This document shows positions 23,616 to 36,400 of a stretch of 64,000 nt of DNA, in pieces. Every line of letters starts with the position of its first letter. Position 1 is the stretch's first letter. The stretch spans positions 1,240,001 to 1,304,000 of the forward strand of contig JAGVVL010000015.1 of NCBI GenBank assembly GCA_018287875.1, given 5' to 3'. A model generated the notes under the pieces. The model saw only the letters and a program-made list of their open reading frames with translations. It did not search any database and was not told the origin of the DNA. The DNA is from Nigrospora sphaerica. Taxonomy: Eukaryota > Ascomycota > Sordariomycetes > Amphisphaeriales > Apiosporaceae. The position numbers and the translations under genes were made by a program.

Positions 23616-26600
23616 TTATGATACAGGTCGGACCAGCGAGTGATCCGAATAGCCGCTGTCAAGGCTCGATTTCTCAAACGACTTCTCCATGGCAAGCCGG
23701 GGGTTGCTGGTGTTGCCGCCATGGCTGCTGTGGTGATTGGTGTTGTTGTTGCTCGACGATCGGTTGAAGACCTTGTTGCCGAGCGTCTTGATCCGCCCGA
23801 CCGACTCGCCGCCATCAACGGGATCGACGTAGACGGCCGTGACGGGTCCGACATCAATCCGGCAGAACAAGGTCGAGAACAGGTAGCGATCGCCGTTGGG
23901 GTCGAGCAGGGGCAGGGTGCGGTAACCCTGCTTGAGGCTGCTGAGCTTCGCCGTGAACGTGGCCATGGGGGCTGCCTTCTCACTGCGCTTCTCTCCGTCC
24001 GTCGACAGCTTTACGGTCCATCGGACAAAGATCAACTCCGGGTACTTGGTGGTGATGTTGAAGTGGTACTTCGCGTCGAAGATGGGGTTGAAGCCGTTTT
24101 CCCGCACAATGTGCGTCGTGTGCTTCAGCGGCGTGTCCTCGGGCGTGGGAATGCCCACGCTGCTGTCATTCTTGTCTCGCTTGTCGTTGGCATGGAACAC
24201 CTCGACCTCGACAAAGGGATCCACTGTCCTGTTGGCGGGCAGGTTGCCGGGTCGCATAAGCTGCTGCGCCGAGATGACCTCGATGCTGAACTTGACGTTC
24301 TTGCGCTCGAGCTTGTTGACCGTAGCATCCGTCCTGCCGACTGTCGTGTCTTCCGGATTGGGCCGGACGCCCACGATGCGGATCTCCCGCATGGGGTGCG
24401 GCTTGAGCACGTAGCCCGATTGATCCGTGCCACCTTCGAACATGGCTTGGTTGAGCTGCATACCGAGATCAAACGTCTGCCAGTTTAGCGCTGCCATCTG
24501 GACGCCCTTCCGCCAGTACATCAGGGGGTTGAAGTTATGCGAGCTGATGCGGCTGTACTGCGGGTACACGCGCATCATGTAGCGCATGTTGTGACGGTAC
24601 AAGGCATCCTTAACATCCCGCGTCTTGGTGTTGTTCTTGAAGGTGCCCTCCATGAACGACAAAATATGGAAAGGCATCTTGCAGTTGAGGGATTCGAAGC
24701 CGTCGAACTTGACGCCGGTGCAGTAAACACCAAGCTCGCCCAGCGACGGGACGATCTTGCTCGTCTTTTTCCTGTTTTTCGCGTTCTCGCTTCCGCTGTC
24801 GTCGCTCGTACTGCTGCTAGCAGTGTTCTCCTGGACCTCGCCTTCGTTGATGGTGTTGTATCGCTTGCCTACCCTCAGACGAGACGGGTCGCGAGGGCTC
24901 AGCAGCGGACTCTGGCTGAGGTACATCGGAGGAACAGAGCCGGCTTCCAGCGGCACGGGCTTGACATAAGGCGACGTCAAGCTGTTTCCGCGACGACGGC
25001 CACCGACAGTGGCTGCTCGGCCTTTGCGCGATTCCTCAACAACCGTGCCGGCGCTGGCAGCCTTGACCTTGACCAGGATGCGGTTCTTGAGCTCAGAGGG
25101 CGTGGGCAGTTTATCGGATGAAGGGTCAAGAGGCGCCGTCACGAGTCGCTCCCCAAAAATCTCCTTCATGATGTCGGCCATGAGAGCCTGCTGGGTGCTG
25201 TTGCAGTGGACCTCGAGCGAGACCCACAAGGGGAAGGGGCTGGCCACGAAAGCGTATTTGTTGACCGTGTTGATGACTTCGCGGAAAGAGATGGCATTGG
25301 TCATAGCGTAACCGTGCTCGACCTGGGGCTGTCCGTCCGAGCCGTCCCAGCAATCGATCTCGATGCTGCGGCATCCCTTGACGAGAGCGGTAATGTAGCC
25401 CTCAACGCTGGAAACATCAGCGTACTGCCGGCCCAGGAGATACGTGTTGTGGGAGCTCGAGATGAAATATTCGTTCAGCGGTCGGTCCAACGAATACTCG
25501 ACAGGTTGGGCGGGGAGAGGCAGGTTGTAAGTCGAAGTGAGATAGGCAGCCAGTGCTTGCTCCGTCATGCGAGGGAGTGCTCCGTCGACTTCCCGGGCAT
25601 CGTAGTCCTTGGCCCGGGGGCGGCGGGCAAATTTCATGAACTTCTCCTCCCAACCCGCAGGATCGGCATCCACGTTCTCGCCCTGCGTATCCCGGAGGAA
25701 GGCAGCGAATTCCGGCCAGGTCACCCCGCTGTCGGCATCAGAAGCCAGCCCCCGATGGATGGCACGAATGTCGGTCCTGCGCTTCATCTCACGAACGAAG
25801 ACTTGAAATTCGCCGAAGTTCAGTCTGCCGGTCTTGGTGGCGTCGGCCATGGCAAACTTGATCTTGAGCTGCTCTGGTGCGACGTGGATGTGCAAGTTCC
25901 GGCAGACTCGTTCAACACCGGGTAGATCGATCTCTTCTTCGTCGGCCGAGTGCGGTTTGCCCTCGAATTGCTTCGTCATTTCGCTGCTCCAGTATGCGCG
26001 AATGGCTTTATCGTTGAAGGACATGAGCGAAGTCATGAGGTCTTGGCGGTGTTTGGAGATGGCGTCGAGAGCGTTGACCCAATTGTTAAAGGTCTCCTCG
26101 TTTTCGGCAATCAGATGCATAACCTTGCTCCTCGACTTATCGCGGACGGCGTAGAGAATGGAGAAGAAGCGGCCCTCGTCTGCCTCGGGCACATCGTAGT
26201 CGAGACGATATTGCCGGATATCGGAACCCATGCGAATTTCCTTGATGTCGTCGATCCAGAGGCACTTCGTAGGCTTGCTCTTGTCCCAACTGATCATACC
26301 AGCCTCCGGGTCCAGAACGAGGAAGATTTTCTTATACTTCCTCTTTTTCGAGATCTTGTAGATGGAGGTGCCCCTGATCAGAGCCAAGGGGATGACAGGG
26401 CCAACTACGGGGTCCAATGGTGACGCTGAGCCCGTTACGGAGGCGGGATTGCTCGTCGACGAAAACTCGCGCGGCAGCCCATCGATCAGACCCAGGGCGT
26501 TGAGCTCGTACCTGTCGTCCATCAGGTCTTCGTCCGAGTCCGTGTAAAAAACGGTCTCCGGGGGGGCCGTGTTGTTGCTGTCACTTCGACGACGCAGGAT

Positions 26601-27143
26601 GGCCGGGCCAACGCTACCGTCCCGGCTCCCAGGCGCCACCGATGACTGGCGACGAGTCGGCGCGAACTTCTTGGCTCGGCTGGAGAACCTGCGAATCAAG
26701 CCGCCTTTGCTCGAGTTGTTGGCGGTGCTCTGAAGGGCGTCCGGGGTCATGCTAGGGTTCACAGAGTTGGCGCTCGGCTTGCGCGGCACCAGGGGTTCCC
26801 CGAGATTAAATGGTGTGGGTTGCAGCTGCTCATCCCGGCCCGTGTACAGGAAAGGCTCGGGGGACGGCTGTATAGAACTGCTGGTGGTCAACATGGCCAG
26901 CTCGGGCGACATGATGGGCGAGTCATGCAAAGAGCTGGATGCTATCGAGGAGGCACTGATGGCGGAAGCTGGAATGGAGTTGAGTAAGGGGTTGGTATGG
27001 ATGGTGGTTTGGACCTGACTAGGACGCCGGCGTCGAAGGATGGAGCCTTGTGAAGAGCCCTGAGCAGACATGAGGGGAGCGCTCGTGGGCGCGCTGGGGT
27101 CCGGGCTAGGCCGGGGGTGGGAGGTCGGAGGGGGAGGTGACAT
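23616..27143 (-). CDS. PLC1: Phosphoinositide-specific phospholipase C, delta type
   Basis: Hydrolyses PIP2 to IP3 and diacylglycerol in calcium signalling at the plasma membrane. One 1175-residue exon with the full delta-type order: Ser/Pro-rich N-terminus (1-240), PH domain (about 245-365, IRGTSIYKISKKRKYKKIFL), EF-hand-like repeats (about 425-500, DATKTGRLNFGEF), X domain (about 553-700), linker (about 700-790), Y domain (about 790-920) and C2 domain (about 935-1085). Catalytic residues look intact: His565 in SSSHNTYL, the EIDCWDG acids, His610 in EHGYAMT, LEVHC, and the lysines of LVKVK. The Y domain has MRVYPQYSRISSHNFNP. The C-terminal tail is Asn/Ser rich. It is longer than yeast Plc1 because of the N-terminal extension and linker. 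The start is the first ATG of the frame; a second ATG at codon 25 is possible. It stands alone, with more than 11 kb of gene-poor DNA on each side. Confidence 0.96.
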   Translation of the reverse strand: MSPPPPTSHPRPSPDPSAPTSAPLMSAQGSSQGSILRRRRPSQVQTTIHTNPLLNSIPASAISASSIASSSLHDSPIMSPELAMLTTSSSIQPSPEPFLYTGRDEQLQPTPFNLGEPLVPRKPSANSVNPSMTPDALQSTANNSSKGGLIRRFSSRAKKFAPTRRQSSVAPGSRDGSVGPAILRRRSDSNNTAPPETVFYTDSDEDLMDDRYELNALGLIDGLPREFSSTSNPASVTGSASPLDPVVGPVIPLALIRGTSIYKISKKRKYKKIFLVLDPEAGMISWDKSKPTKCLWIDDIKEIRMGSDIRQYRLDYDVPEADEGRFFSILYAVRDKSRSKVMHLIAENEETFNNWVNALDAISKHRQDLMTSLMSFNDKAIRAYWSSEMTKQFEGKPHSADEEEIDLPGVERVCRNLHIHVAPEQLKIKFAMADATKTGRLNFGEFQVFVREMKRRTDIRAIHRGLASDADSGVTWPEFAAFLRDTQGENVDADPAGWEEKFMKFARRPRAKDYDAREVDGALPRMTEQALAAYLTSTYNLPLPAQPVEYSLDRPLNEYFISSSHNTYLLGRQYADVSSVEGYITALVKGCRSIEIDCWDGSDGQPQVEHGYAMTNAISFREVINTVNKYAFVASPFPLWVSLEVHCNSTQQALMADIMKEIFGERLVTAPLDPSSDKLPTPSELKNRILVKVKAASAGTVVEESRKGRAATVGGRRRGNSLTSPYVKPVPLEAGSVPPMYLSQSPLLSPRDPSRLRVGKRYNTINEGEVQENTASSSTSDDSGSENAKNRKKTSKIVPSLGELGVYCTGVKFDGFESLNCKMPFHILSFMEGTFKNNTKTRDVKDALYRHNMRYMMRVYPQYSRISSHNFNPLMYWRKGVQMAALNWQTFDLGMQLNQAMFEGGTDQSGYVLKPHPMREIRIVGVRPNPEDTTVGRTDATVNKLERKNVKFSIEVISAQQLMRPGNLPANRTVDPFVEVEVFHANDKRDKNDSSVGIPTPEDTPLKHTTHIVRENGFNPIFDAKYHFNITTKYPELIFVRWTVKLSTDGEKRSEKAAPMATFTAKLSSLKQGYRTLPLLDPNGDRYLFSTLFCRIDVGPVTAVYVDPVDGGESVGRIKTLGNKVFNRSSSNNNTNHHSSHGGNTSNPRLAMEKSFEKSSLDSGYSDHSLVRPVS

Positions 27144-29480
27144 GGTGCCGGACTGTGGAGTTCAACTCGGCGCAAGTTGAATGAGAAGGCCTTTGCACTG
27201 CTGGCCGGCGGAGGGGTGCAACGGGGAGAGTTCCGACCCAGGTGGAGAGGCCTGGCATTTAAAAGGAGGAAAGCATTCAAGTCGTCGGCTTCATGATTTG
27301 CCAGACCAGAAGGGGGAAGTCGGGCAGGTGGGCGATGGCCCGCAAGGGAAACAAGGCGAGGGGGTCAACAGAGGGGGAAGGGGCCTGCCTATTTGGCCAT
27401 GAACACGCACACGCGCACACAGAATAGGGCCGTGATCGTGAGGGTAACCTGATCCGGGCCTATGATGCTTTATACAGCTGGAGCCGGGTGGGTTCGAGGC
27501 TGCGAGACAATCGATGCCTCCGGCGATGTTGATTGGGGTCCGGAACCCGTGGCAGCAGCCAAATGTGGTGATGGCGAGAGCGCAGCTGGGGCGCAAAGTA
27601 CCAGAAGAGTACAAGTACGGCCTTCTGACCCGGGTACGTCGAGGTACAAGCAGCTGTCAGGATTGGCGGTACAGCATATGCTTAGCCCCCAAGGACAAGG
27701 AGGCGCGGGTATGGGCCGCGTCGCAACACACTTGGTCACCGGCAGGAAACGATGAGGTGGCCGGCCTTACTGTGTACGGAGCGCAGGATATGCAGGTCGC
27801 TAGTTTGGGAGCCTCGCAGAAGCTGGGGGAGGATATGATGCGATATCCACCGCTACCACCAGCTGGGACTGATATTGCTGCGTTTTGCTCGCCCCGTAAG
27901 TCCCACGGTTCCTCTCTTTTCTTTCTTTTTTTCTTTCAGGGTTTGACGGTGTCCCAAATTGCGCTTTTCGCTCCAAGCCCACTCGAGGGCAGTCGACAAC
28001 TTCGTTGGACGGCCGGCCAATGGAGGGGGGGGTTTTCCCCTGCGCTTTTCTCGGTCCGGCGGATTTCTTCGTAGCTCCCAGGACAGGCGCCGCTGTTGGG
28101 CGAGGGAATGCAAGAGGATGCGCGACGAGGGCAGACACTCTGGCGCGGCCTGGTATGGGCAAAAGTGGCAGTTCGCAGGGCAATGGCGGCGGCCGCGCAA
28201 ACAAGTACGGGCAGCAGCTATGGGCAGGCCGATGATGGTAAGAGTCAGAGAGCGAGGACGGCGCTTCGGTCTGTTGTTGTGCTGTTCCCGTGGTGGCGTC
28301 CTTGTGCGCCGGTGGTCGGAGGGGCGTCAGTTGGTGCTCCAGCGGGCAGGCGGGCTACGTGGTACTGAAGTAGTGCCAGGCACGTCGGGTCCAGTGGCCA
28401 GCGGGGTGGTATATGAGGATTACGGCAGGCCGGGTTTGCAGAGTGAAGTTGTCCTGGCGTGGTAGTGCAGTAGACGGGGTCGGGAGATTATTAGAGACGG
28501 GGCAGAGAAGGGATGAGAATGCATGGCCAGACAGGGAACCGGGTGGTAGTCGTCACGGTACGTACTGAACGCTTAAACAAGCCGCTCGGAACCTAGTCTG
28601 TGGAAGTAATAATAATATTTATGTGGAAGGGGGGTGGAGGCAGTAGGCCAGTGAGTAGAACGAAACTTTGTGTCGAATAGACTGTGGAGAGGGAGAGGGA
28701 GAGGGATGGACAGAGGGAGGCCGAGCAGAGATGGATACATGCAGTGATACACCAGGCCGGCGAGTGGATGGGCAAAGGAGGAAGGCGGCGCGGTACGAAG
28801 ATCGACGACAGCCTCTCGGAGGCACGGAGACACAAAGACAGCAAGGCACGGCGAGTGGCCCAGCGCATCCAAATCAAATGGCAAGGGGAGCAGGGAAAAA
28901 AAAAAGATACATGCGCGCGCGGCGAGGCCAGCGCCTTGGGCGCCCGACCGACAGGGGACAGGGAAGGCCCCAGGAACCAGTACGACAGGGCCGGGGCTTG
29001 TACCGCGGTACCTCTGGCCGACGTCTGCATCCCACGGCGCACATACTGTGCTGTGGGGTTGTCGCACCGCTGAGTGACTTTGATGAGCCCGCAAATGAGC
29101 GCAGCTCGCAGCGACTGGAAACAAAACCTTAGATCCCAATCACGGATGGATCTCTGCTTGGCCTGTCGGTCAAGCGCAACGCGCCAGCGAGCGAGTGGGC
29201 AGATGGAGAAGCATGCCGTCTCCATGTCGGCCCACGGAGGGAACATGCACATTCGTACCTCCGACTACTTTCCAGGTCGGCTTCTCGGGTCATGTGGGAA
29301 ACGGATGCCTGCGCATGACAGCTCGTGCTAACAGGAGTTTGGGGGAAGGGGAGGAACGACCGTTGTGCTAATGCACGTCGCTCGCCCGCTCCTCTCGTGG
29401 TGGTTGTTCGTTGTCCTTCTTTTCGTTCTTCCACCACCTCCTCCCTCTCCTCACGCTGCGGGCCGGTCAGCCAGGATAGG

Positions 29481-29562
29481 ACGCACACACGCACACACGC
29501 ACACACGTATACACACGCACACACGTATACACTCACACGCACACACGTGTATACACACACAG
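29481..29562 (+). repeat. CA-rich tandem repeat (ACGCACACACGTATACAC-like units)
   Basis: About 82 bp of alternating CA/CG/TA built from imperfect units of CACACACG and GTATACAC. Alternating purine-pyrimidine sequence of this kind can adopt Z-DNA. It lies in gene-poor DNA. Confidence 0.9.
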
Positions 29563-30393
29563 ATGGGCGCTTCCCACCTTTCGCCGGACTACTGAACTGG
29601 TGGAACCGCCGAGCGTCGACAACGACACGACGGCTCCAGGAACAAACCCCAGGGCTCCCGCGCCGAGTACCGTCCACTTTTCGCCTGCTTGGCTCCCTGT
29701 CTTGCCTGTCCTTGGCCGCGGTGTAAGTGCTACATACACTCACACCATCACGGCCCTACTGTAGCGCGCTGGTGGCTAGGGCGACTAGGAAGACGGCCTG
29801 TTCCACTGGGCCCAGCGATGACTTCACAATCATCTGTTGAGAGCTGGGCGCCCATGTCATGGAATCAACGGCGCGCTCATTAGGGACCCGATCATTTGTG
29901 TTATTACTACCGGTGACGGATATAGGAGAGTCGATTGAAAGCCAGGTAGCCAATGGGCAGTTATCAACCCTGCTTGTAAGCAGGCAGGCAGGTAGGATGT
30001 AAGCACGGACGGGATAGATGGCCGGAAGGACGGGTACAGAGACAGGTCTCGCGACGGCCGGCAGGGTTCCATACTGCTTACAATTACTATCCGTAAGTAG
30101 AAGTGGTCGGAGTCTTGGGGTTTATTATGCATGTAGGTGCTGGGTATTTTTATGGATGGATGGTGGATGCGCATAGAATGGATTCAAGGTGGGCAGGCTA
30201 TCTGTCCACCCTCACTGCCCAGCACGCTAGCCTCCGTGCCACTGGAGCATGTGTACGGTATGCTATGTACTACCACCGCATCGAATAGATGAGCCTCGAG
30301 AGCCCTATCTGCGCTCGGCCCAGCGTCATGGAGCGATAGGCACGCGCACAATTGTCGCCAATTCCGCGCCCATTTGCCGATATACCGGGAGGA

Positions 30394-30412
30394 GGGGGGG
30401 GGGGGGGGGGGG
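30394..30412 (+). repeat. Poly-G tract (19 G)
   Basis: Nineteen guanines in a row. The longest homopolymer in the window, close to a (TAGG)n-like GGTAGGTAGGTAGGTACC element at 30475-30490. Confidence 0.95.
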
Positions 30413-33400
30413 TTGGTTATTAGCAGAAGCGAAGGGTTGCGTGTCCCCGGTACCTGTTAGCCAGGCCTGGGGAGGTAGGTAGGTAGGTACCGACCGGGCC
30501 TAAGCATGTGTTTTGTTTGTTTTCTGCATCGTCGTCATCATCGTCTTCCACCACTACAACCCCCTGCTGTGGCGTGACGACGGGCGTGGCGGACGGAACA
30601 AGGCAAACCGACAGCCATGCATGCAAAGCAAAGTAAAGCGAATTAAACACAGGCAAAGCAAGGCGGAGGGAGTGCTGGGGGACGTGGCCTTCCGGGTCGG
30701 CGGATGGAAACACTGACCCAAGTGCGAAGCGAGTAATAAGAAGAAGCATCATGAGCAACGTGAGGTACCCTACCTACCAAGCCGGAGTGACGGCACAGTA
30801 CGAATCCCATGGCTCGGCACTCAAAGGGGAGGGCCGGCCATGGGATGGGCAGGCGGATGGCGGCACGAGACCTCGCCCAGCGCGAGGCTTCAGCCAACCC
30901 TAGGCTGGTAATCCATGAAATGGAGGCAGAAAGGCATGCCAGCACGACATCGGCAGCTCACAAAAAGGCGAACGAACCCTCCAAGTTCAGTTGGCAGGTG
31001 GGGTCCAGCAATGACATGCTCGCCCAGCTAAGCCCGAACAGCGCTGGCCGCCCGGGGAGGGGGGGGGGCATTTCTGCAACCCCCATGCCGTGCACATGGA
31101 TGATGGGGTGCGAATGATGGCACTGTTGCTCATGTACCTGGTTATGCTACATGGCGGGCGGGCTACCTTTGCAGGCAACTAAACGAGCAGGGCCACTTCG
31201 TACCGTACCGTGCCGAGGCCTCGTGGCTGCGTGCCACGCCTGGTGCCCACCGGACACAGCTCGGCACGCCCAATAAATTACCTCGCTGCACGACAGCAAG
31301 TGTACAAGCCCCCGGGCGATCAGGGCTGAAGGCCGGACAGCCAGCCGTCAGCGCGGGCCAGGGCGACTGACCGACCCGGCAAGGCAGAGAGAGCCCCGAG
31401 TGGGATAATACTGAGAAGTAGAGAGGCGGGCAATTTTACGAGGCACGACGGGCTGAGGGGGTCGTCGTGCTGGGCCGGGCGAACATGCGACTGCTCCCTC
31501 CGCCCGATCTGCCCATTCTCTGTATGCGGTGTACGCCGTCTGCTTTTTGTTTGTTCAACGCGCGCGTTTCCGCCCGGCCGGGCGCTGATGACGACGATGA
31601 TGGTGATCGCCACGGGTCTCGGAGCGCTTCCTAGCTTCGAGGCGTGTGCGGATGGCCACCACGGCGCTATCCACATGCGGTGCTGGCGAACTTAATGCTG
31701 CTACAGGCCCAAACTCTGACGTCGCTGGCCCGGCAGGGGACGTGTCGGATTGGAATGTCTCCCTTTGTCTCCTCTCGTTCAGGCCGGCGCGCCTCACGAG
31801 CAAGGTCTACCCATTCCGGGGAGCGGACAAGGCCATGCCAGCCTGTTGGACGGGCTGGATTGAACTGCACGACGGATACCCGCCCAGCCCACCAACCAGC
31901 TCGTCCGGCCCTGGCTTGGCCGTCCTGTCGTATTTGCCCGTGGGTGGACAAGTAAGGACTCCCGCCAGCTGTGGTACACGCTACGAGCCAGTCTCTCCGT
32001 ACCTAGATAAGGTACCTTTGGCTGGCCCCTCCTCCCTCGGCCAACATCAGCCCCGTCAGCGCCAGCAGCAGCACAGTCATGGATGATGCCCGCCCATGCC
32101 CTTCCGGAGGACGTTGCACCCCGACAAAAAAGGGCTGCCGCCGTCCGGCCGGCCGTTCGTCGGTACGACAGTATGGGGATTTGCACATCGATATCCGTAT
32201 AGCTTGCGGTTGGGCTGCCCCTCGCGCGGCACGCAATCAAAGGGTCGGTTTCGATCAGCGGTAATCACAGCGAGAGAGACAGAAGGGGATGCCCCATGAC
32301 TGGACGCGCCGGCCGGCCCCTGCCGATCCATCCGGCCCTTTGAGGTCCCCGTGTCAAGCCACGGCCGTTCGTGCTCCTCGTCAGCCTTGTATGGTTGTTG
32401 GGCCTTGGCGCAAAGGTTCCTCGGTCCCTGGGCGGGTGGATTGGGAGAAAACCATCCGCCAAACTCTGCCCGTCAATTCCCCGGGGCGCCGTCTTCGCTC
32501 GAGTCCCCCAACATCTGGTCCTTTAATCATTGCCCGCTCCCCACTTTGTTTAAAGAAACGAAGCCGGCCCCCTCCCCGGAACGCCCATCGCCAAGGATGG
32601 CCCGGGTATCGCCGCTGTTGACAGCCCCAAACCGTCGCCTCGAGTCCCATAGTCCATGCCCACGGCGCGCCCATGGAGCCCGCCGTTTGCGATCTAGGGG
32701 AGATCCTCCGGATCAATGGTGTCTAGAGGAGGGGCCACGGGCTGGCAGGGCCTCGTTGGGACCATAACCGCCTAGGTCACACCATGCCATGGCTCTATCA
32801 AACAGGCACAGGCACCGGTCCCTGCCTCCTCGCTTCGGGAAGCCGTGGCCACCAATGCCATGTACGCTCGGGGAAACCCAAGGGCGGCCGTCTCACGGTA
32901 GCAAGATACACGCCGCCCGTGTAGGGTAGGTATCGATGCTAGTAGTAACAAGTACACACTCTTCGACGGGGCAGGGGTACCAGCTATACTCGGGGCTTCC
33001 AGAAGAGTCGCCATCGGTCTGACCGCCGTCCGGCCGACGTCCTGACTCCTTCTTTCTAGCAAGCGCGCCAAGATGCTGTTGAGTCGAGCGACTGGACCTC
33101 ACCGCTATGAACCAACTTCTGCCAAACCTGGCAGATGCATTGCCTCATCCGTCACGATAATTCTTGAGTACGATTCCAGGTCCGGCAACCTTCAGCCGAG
33201 TGCTCCCACATGCTCGCTGTACCTAGAAACCCGTGCAAACCGGGCGTCATGTTTCGCTGGCATCAAGGACGGCCGGGGCCTCGACATCGGTTACCTCGCG
33301 TCGCATGTTTCGATGCCGGTGCCTTGGGGCGCCCTCTCCGTGTGTCTGCTGGCCTTCCATGGTGTGTCTGATTCGCCGAAAAGTGAGACGGGGCGGATGT

Positions 33401-36400
33401 GTAGGTAGATCGAGGTCATCCATCGTTCCTTTGCACTGTACAGCGCGGTACCACGCTGGCCGGCAGGCCAGTCTCCTGACCGGATGCCACGCTGCCTTCA
33501 CTGGCTACCTCGCTTGGGTTGTATAGCCGCTCCCCCCCCGAAGTCCCGGTGGTGGTCAAGGTGGCCGAGGGTGTCTATGTTTGCGCGCGCCAATCCCTGC
33601 TTCGCATGGCTCGACACAAGGGGCGGCTGAATCCATGTACTTGGTGCAAGTTGGCAGCACCGTACCTCCGTGCATACCCTGGTCATCCTGCTAACGAAGG
33701 CCTCGACGTGATTGGGCAGGGCGGGATTATTCTACCAGTATTCGAGAGAGTGCATGCAGGGGCAGGTGTCACGAGGACCTTTCTTACAGGCCGACTATTC
33801 GACCATGCCAGGGCGCAATGGCATTGATCAGGGGTCTATCCAATTGGCACCTAGGCACGACGACAGCGTGCGTATCATCAATTGGCGTCTCGGGGCCGAC
33901 AGCTCATCTCACTGCCGCCGTGTTATGTCATCCAGAGCGTCGTGTTGAGGCCGTGTATTGCCGGGTTCCCTTTTTCGAACCCCCGCCGAGATGAGAGGGC
34001 GGAATGAGAGCAATCAAAGGCGCGCGCGCGCCCCCTCGTATGACCCGGGGGCTGTGACGCTTTTTTGTCGAGGCGCGCTGTACGACGTAGCGCGAAGAGT
34101 GTCACGGTATCGCGACCAGAGAGCCCCTGGCGGCGCCGGCCGCCATGCCGTATGTCTGTCTGCCCTGTGTCCGACACGCGGCCGATCGGCGAGAACGCGA
34201 TTCAGCCGCCAGTCGTAGGCTGAGGGACAGGTTGCTTATCTCATCACGCGGGCGAGCGTGGATAAGAAACAGGCATGGCGAGCAGACGGGTGGATCTACT
34301 AGTACAGTAGTATAACGGCTGCCACGGCCATGATTCCACAGGTCGACTTCCCAATCGGGACGCAGCGAGAGGGCCTAGTGGGAGGTCGCACCCGAGGAGA
34401 GGGGGAGCCGCCTCATTCTATGCCATACCTGCATATGTTCGCACATCTTTTGCAGAACCCTTCCGTAATTGATGCAGTGGTTCTGCCCCTCGCCCCAGGC
34501 ACTAGTTTGGGTGGCCGGCGTCATGATGCATGGTCGGGACATGGGCGTGAGAAAACTCCGCTTGGCCCAATCGTCCAAGTCGTAAACCAACAGGCCAGTC
34601 CACGCGAGCGTTCCCACCCCCCACGTCCATGGAGGGATACACGAGGTATGGAGTACGGAAGTATACGATTGTACGTACACGCACGGGCAGGTTGAGCCGG
34701 GGGCCCAGGCCAACTTCGCGGGACGGGAGAAGCTAACTGATCCGTGCCTCTCTCGAGCCCTCACAACTTTTCTGCACTTGGGGTTGACCGACACGCGCGC
34801 GAGGCTCAACTCGGGTTTCGGAAACGGGACAAGAATGACTCGCATGGCCAAGGGGATGGGCAGTCGCTCGCGGCTGCGCCTGTCTTGCCAAATCGACCTT
34901 TTTCCTGCGGATCTGAGAAGCGGGAGGTCGGAGGGGTGTCCCATGGAAAAAAAGAGGACCAAACGTACGAGAGCGTGGCCGTGGCCCTGCAACCCTGGGC
35001 ACGCCCCCTCTCCCTTTCCCCCTCCCGGCGGCCACTTTCGGCCGTGGAATGGACGGGCGCCCACTGCAGTCGGATCCGCTGGTGGGTATGAGTATGCAGT
35101 AGTCGGTAATGGGACGGGCTCGATAAGAGCGGCAGCCAGGGCGGTGGACACGAGGAGGCCCCCCCGGCTACACTGTACAATACGGGCAGATAGGCCCAGC
35201 GCCGCGGTGGCAGGGCAAGAAAAAGAGATCTGAAGACCTGCATAGTAGTGACAACGCACACACGGCCGGTACAAGAGAGCTACCTGGTTCGCTCCACGGC
35301 ATAATTACGGTAGATCGGGTTGCGGGCGTGACCAGTCGCGCGCAGAAAAATAAATGCATACGGCCGCGGCTGGCGGGTCGATAGTTGCAGGCCCAGGGTC
35401 CGCCCGCCGCCGCAGGCAATAGCGACAAGACGACGATGGATGGATGGGGAGGGGTTGGGTAGTACATTCACGGTCCGAGCCTGTGGCCGACGGGAGGGGG
35501 TACTGCTACCTACTTTCTTGCTCATGAGTGGATTTTGATTTGGTCCGCGATGCCAGCCTGTGCCGTCGATCGCGCCCCTCTGGACGTTCTGCAATATCAC
35601 GACTGCATGCGGCTTAGAGGGCCAGTTGTCACGGCTGATCGTATCGCGACAACTGGCCCGACCGGAAGCAGATACGATGCGCAACCACAGCGAGGCCTGA
35701 TCTTCCCCTCCATATCGCACGCCCCTTCGCTGCAAGTCTTTGTATTTTTTTCCTTCCCGGCAACGGGACGGCCGCAGCCCTGGGTTTCCCCTGCTGGTCC
35801 GGCGCATGCGGCGGCTGTTGAGATTGGTTTTTTCCGGCGCCTAAGGTTCGGCCTTCGCACGCGCACAAAGCTGCCAGGGGCCTGGTTGGCCGAAGGTGCG
35901 AGAGGGCGAGATGGCGAGAGTCAAAGGAGAGACAGGGAGAGAGAGGCAGGGAGAAGGGAAAGTGAGGTAGAAAACTCAACAGAGCCCGGAAACCCGACCC
36001 GCCCCCCCCTCGGGGAGAGGTCCGCCGGAACACAGGCGGCCGTGTGCCTCAAAGTCATATAATATTGTGGCGACGCGAGGTACGATGCCTGTATGCGCGT
36101 TGTGGGCGTGCGTGCGTACAGTACGTGCCGCGTCGGTTTTGGTTGTTGCGTTTCGTGTCCGTGGGCTGACTGCTTGCTGCTTTGCTGCTCGCCTACCTCC
36201 TTCCTACATCCACTGAATTGACCTACACCTCCTACTACTGACTAAACTGCTGCCTATGCAAGACTATTGGGGTACGTGTCTCTCTCTCACACCCCCGGCG
36301 CGCGCGCCAAAATGTGGTGCCCCTAAGCCCGGATGCCCGGCCGGCTTTCGGCAACTCCACGGGTCGGGGGGAAAGAAGATGAGACTCGTGATGGGATCTT

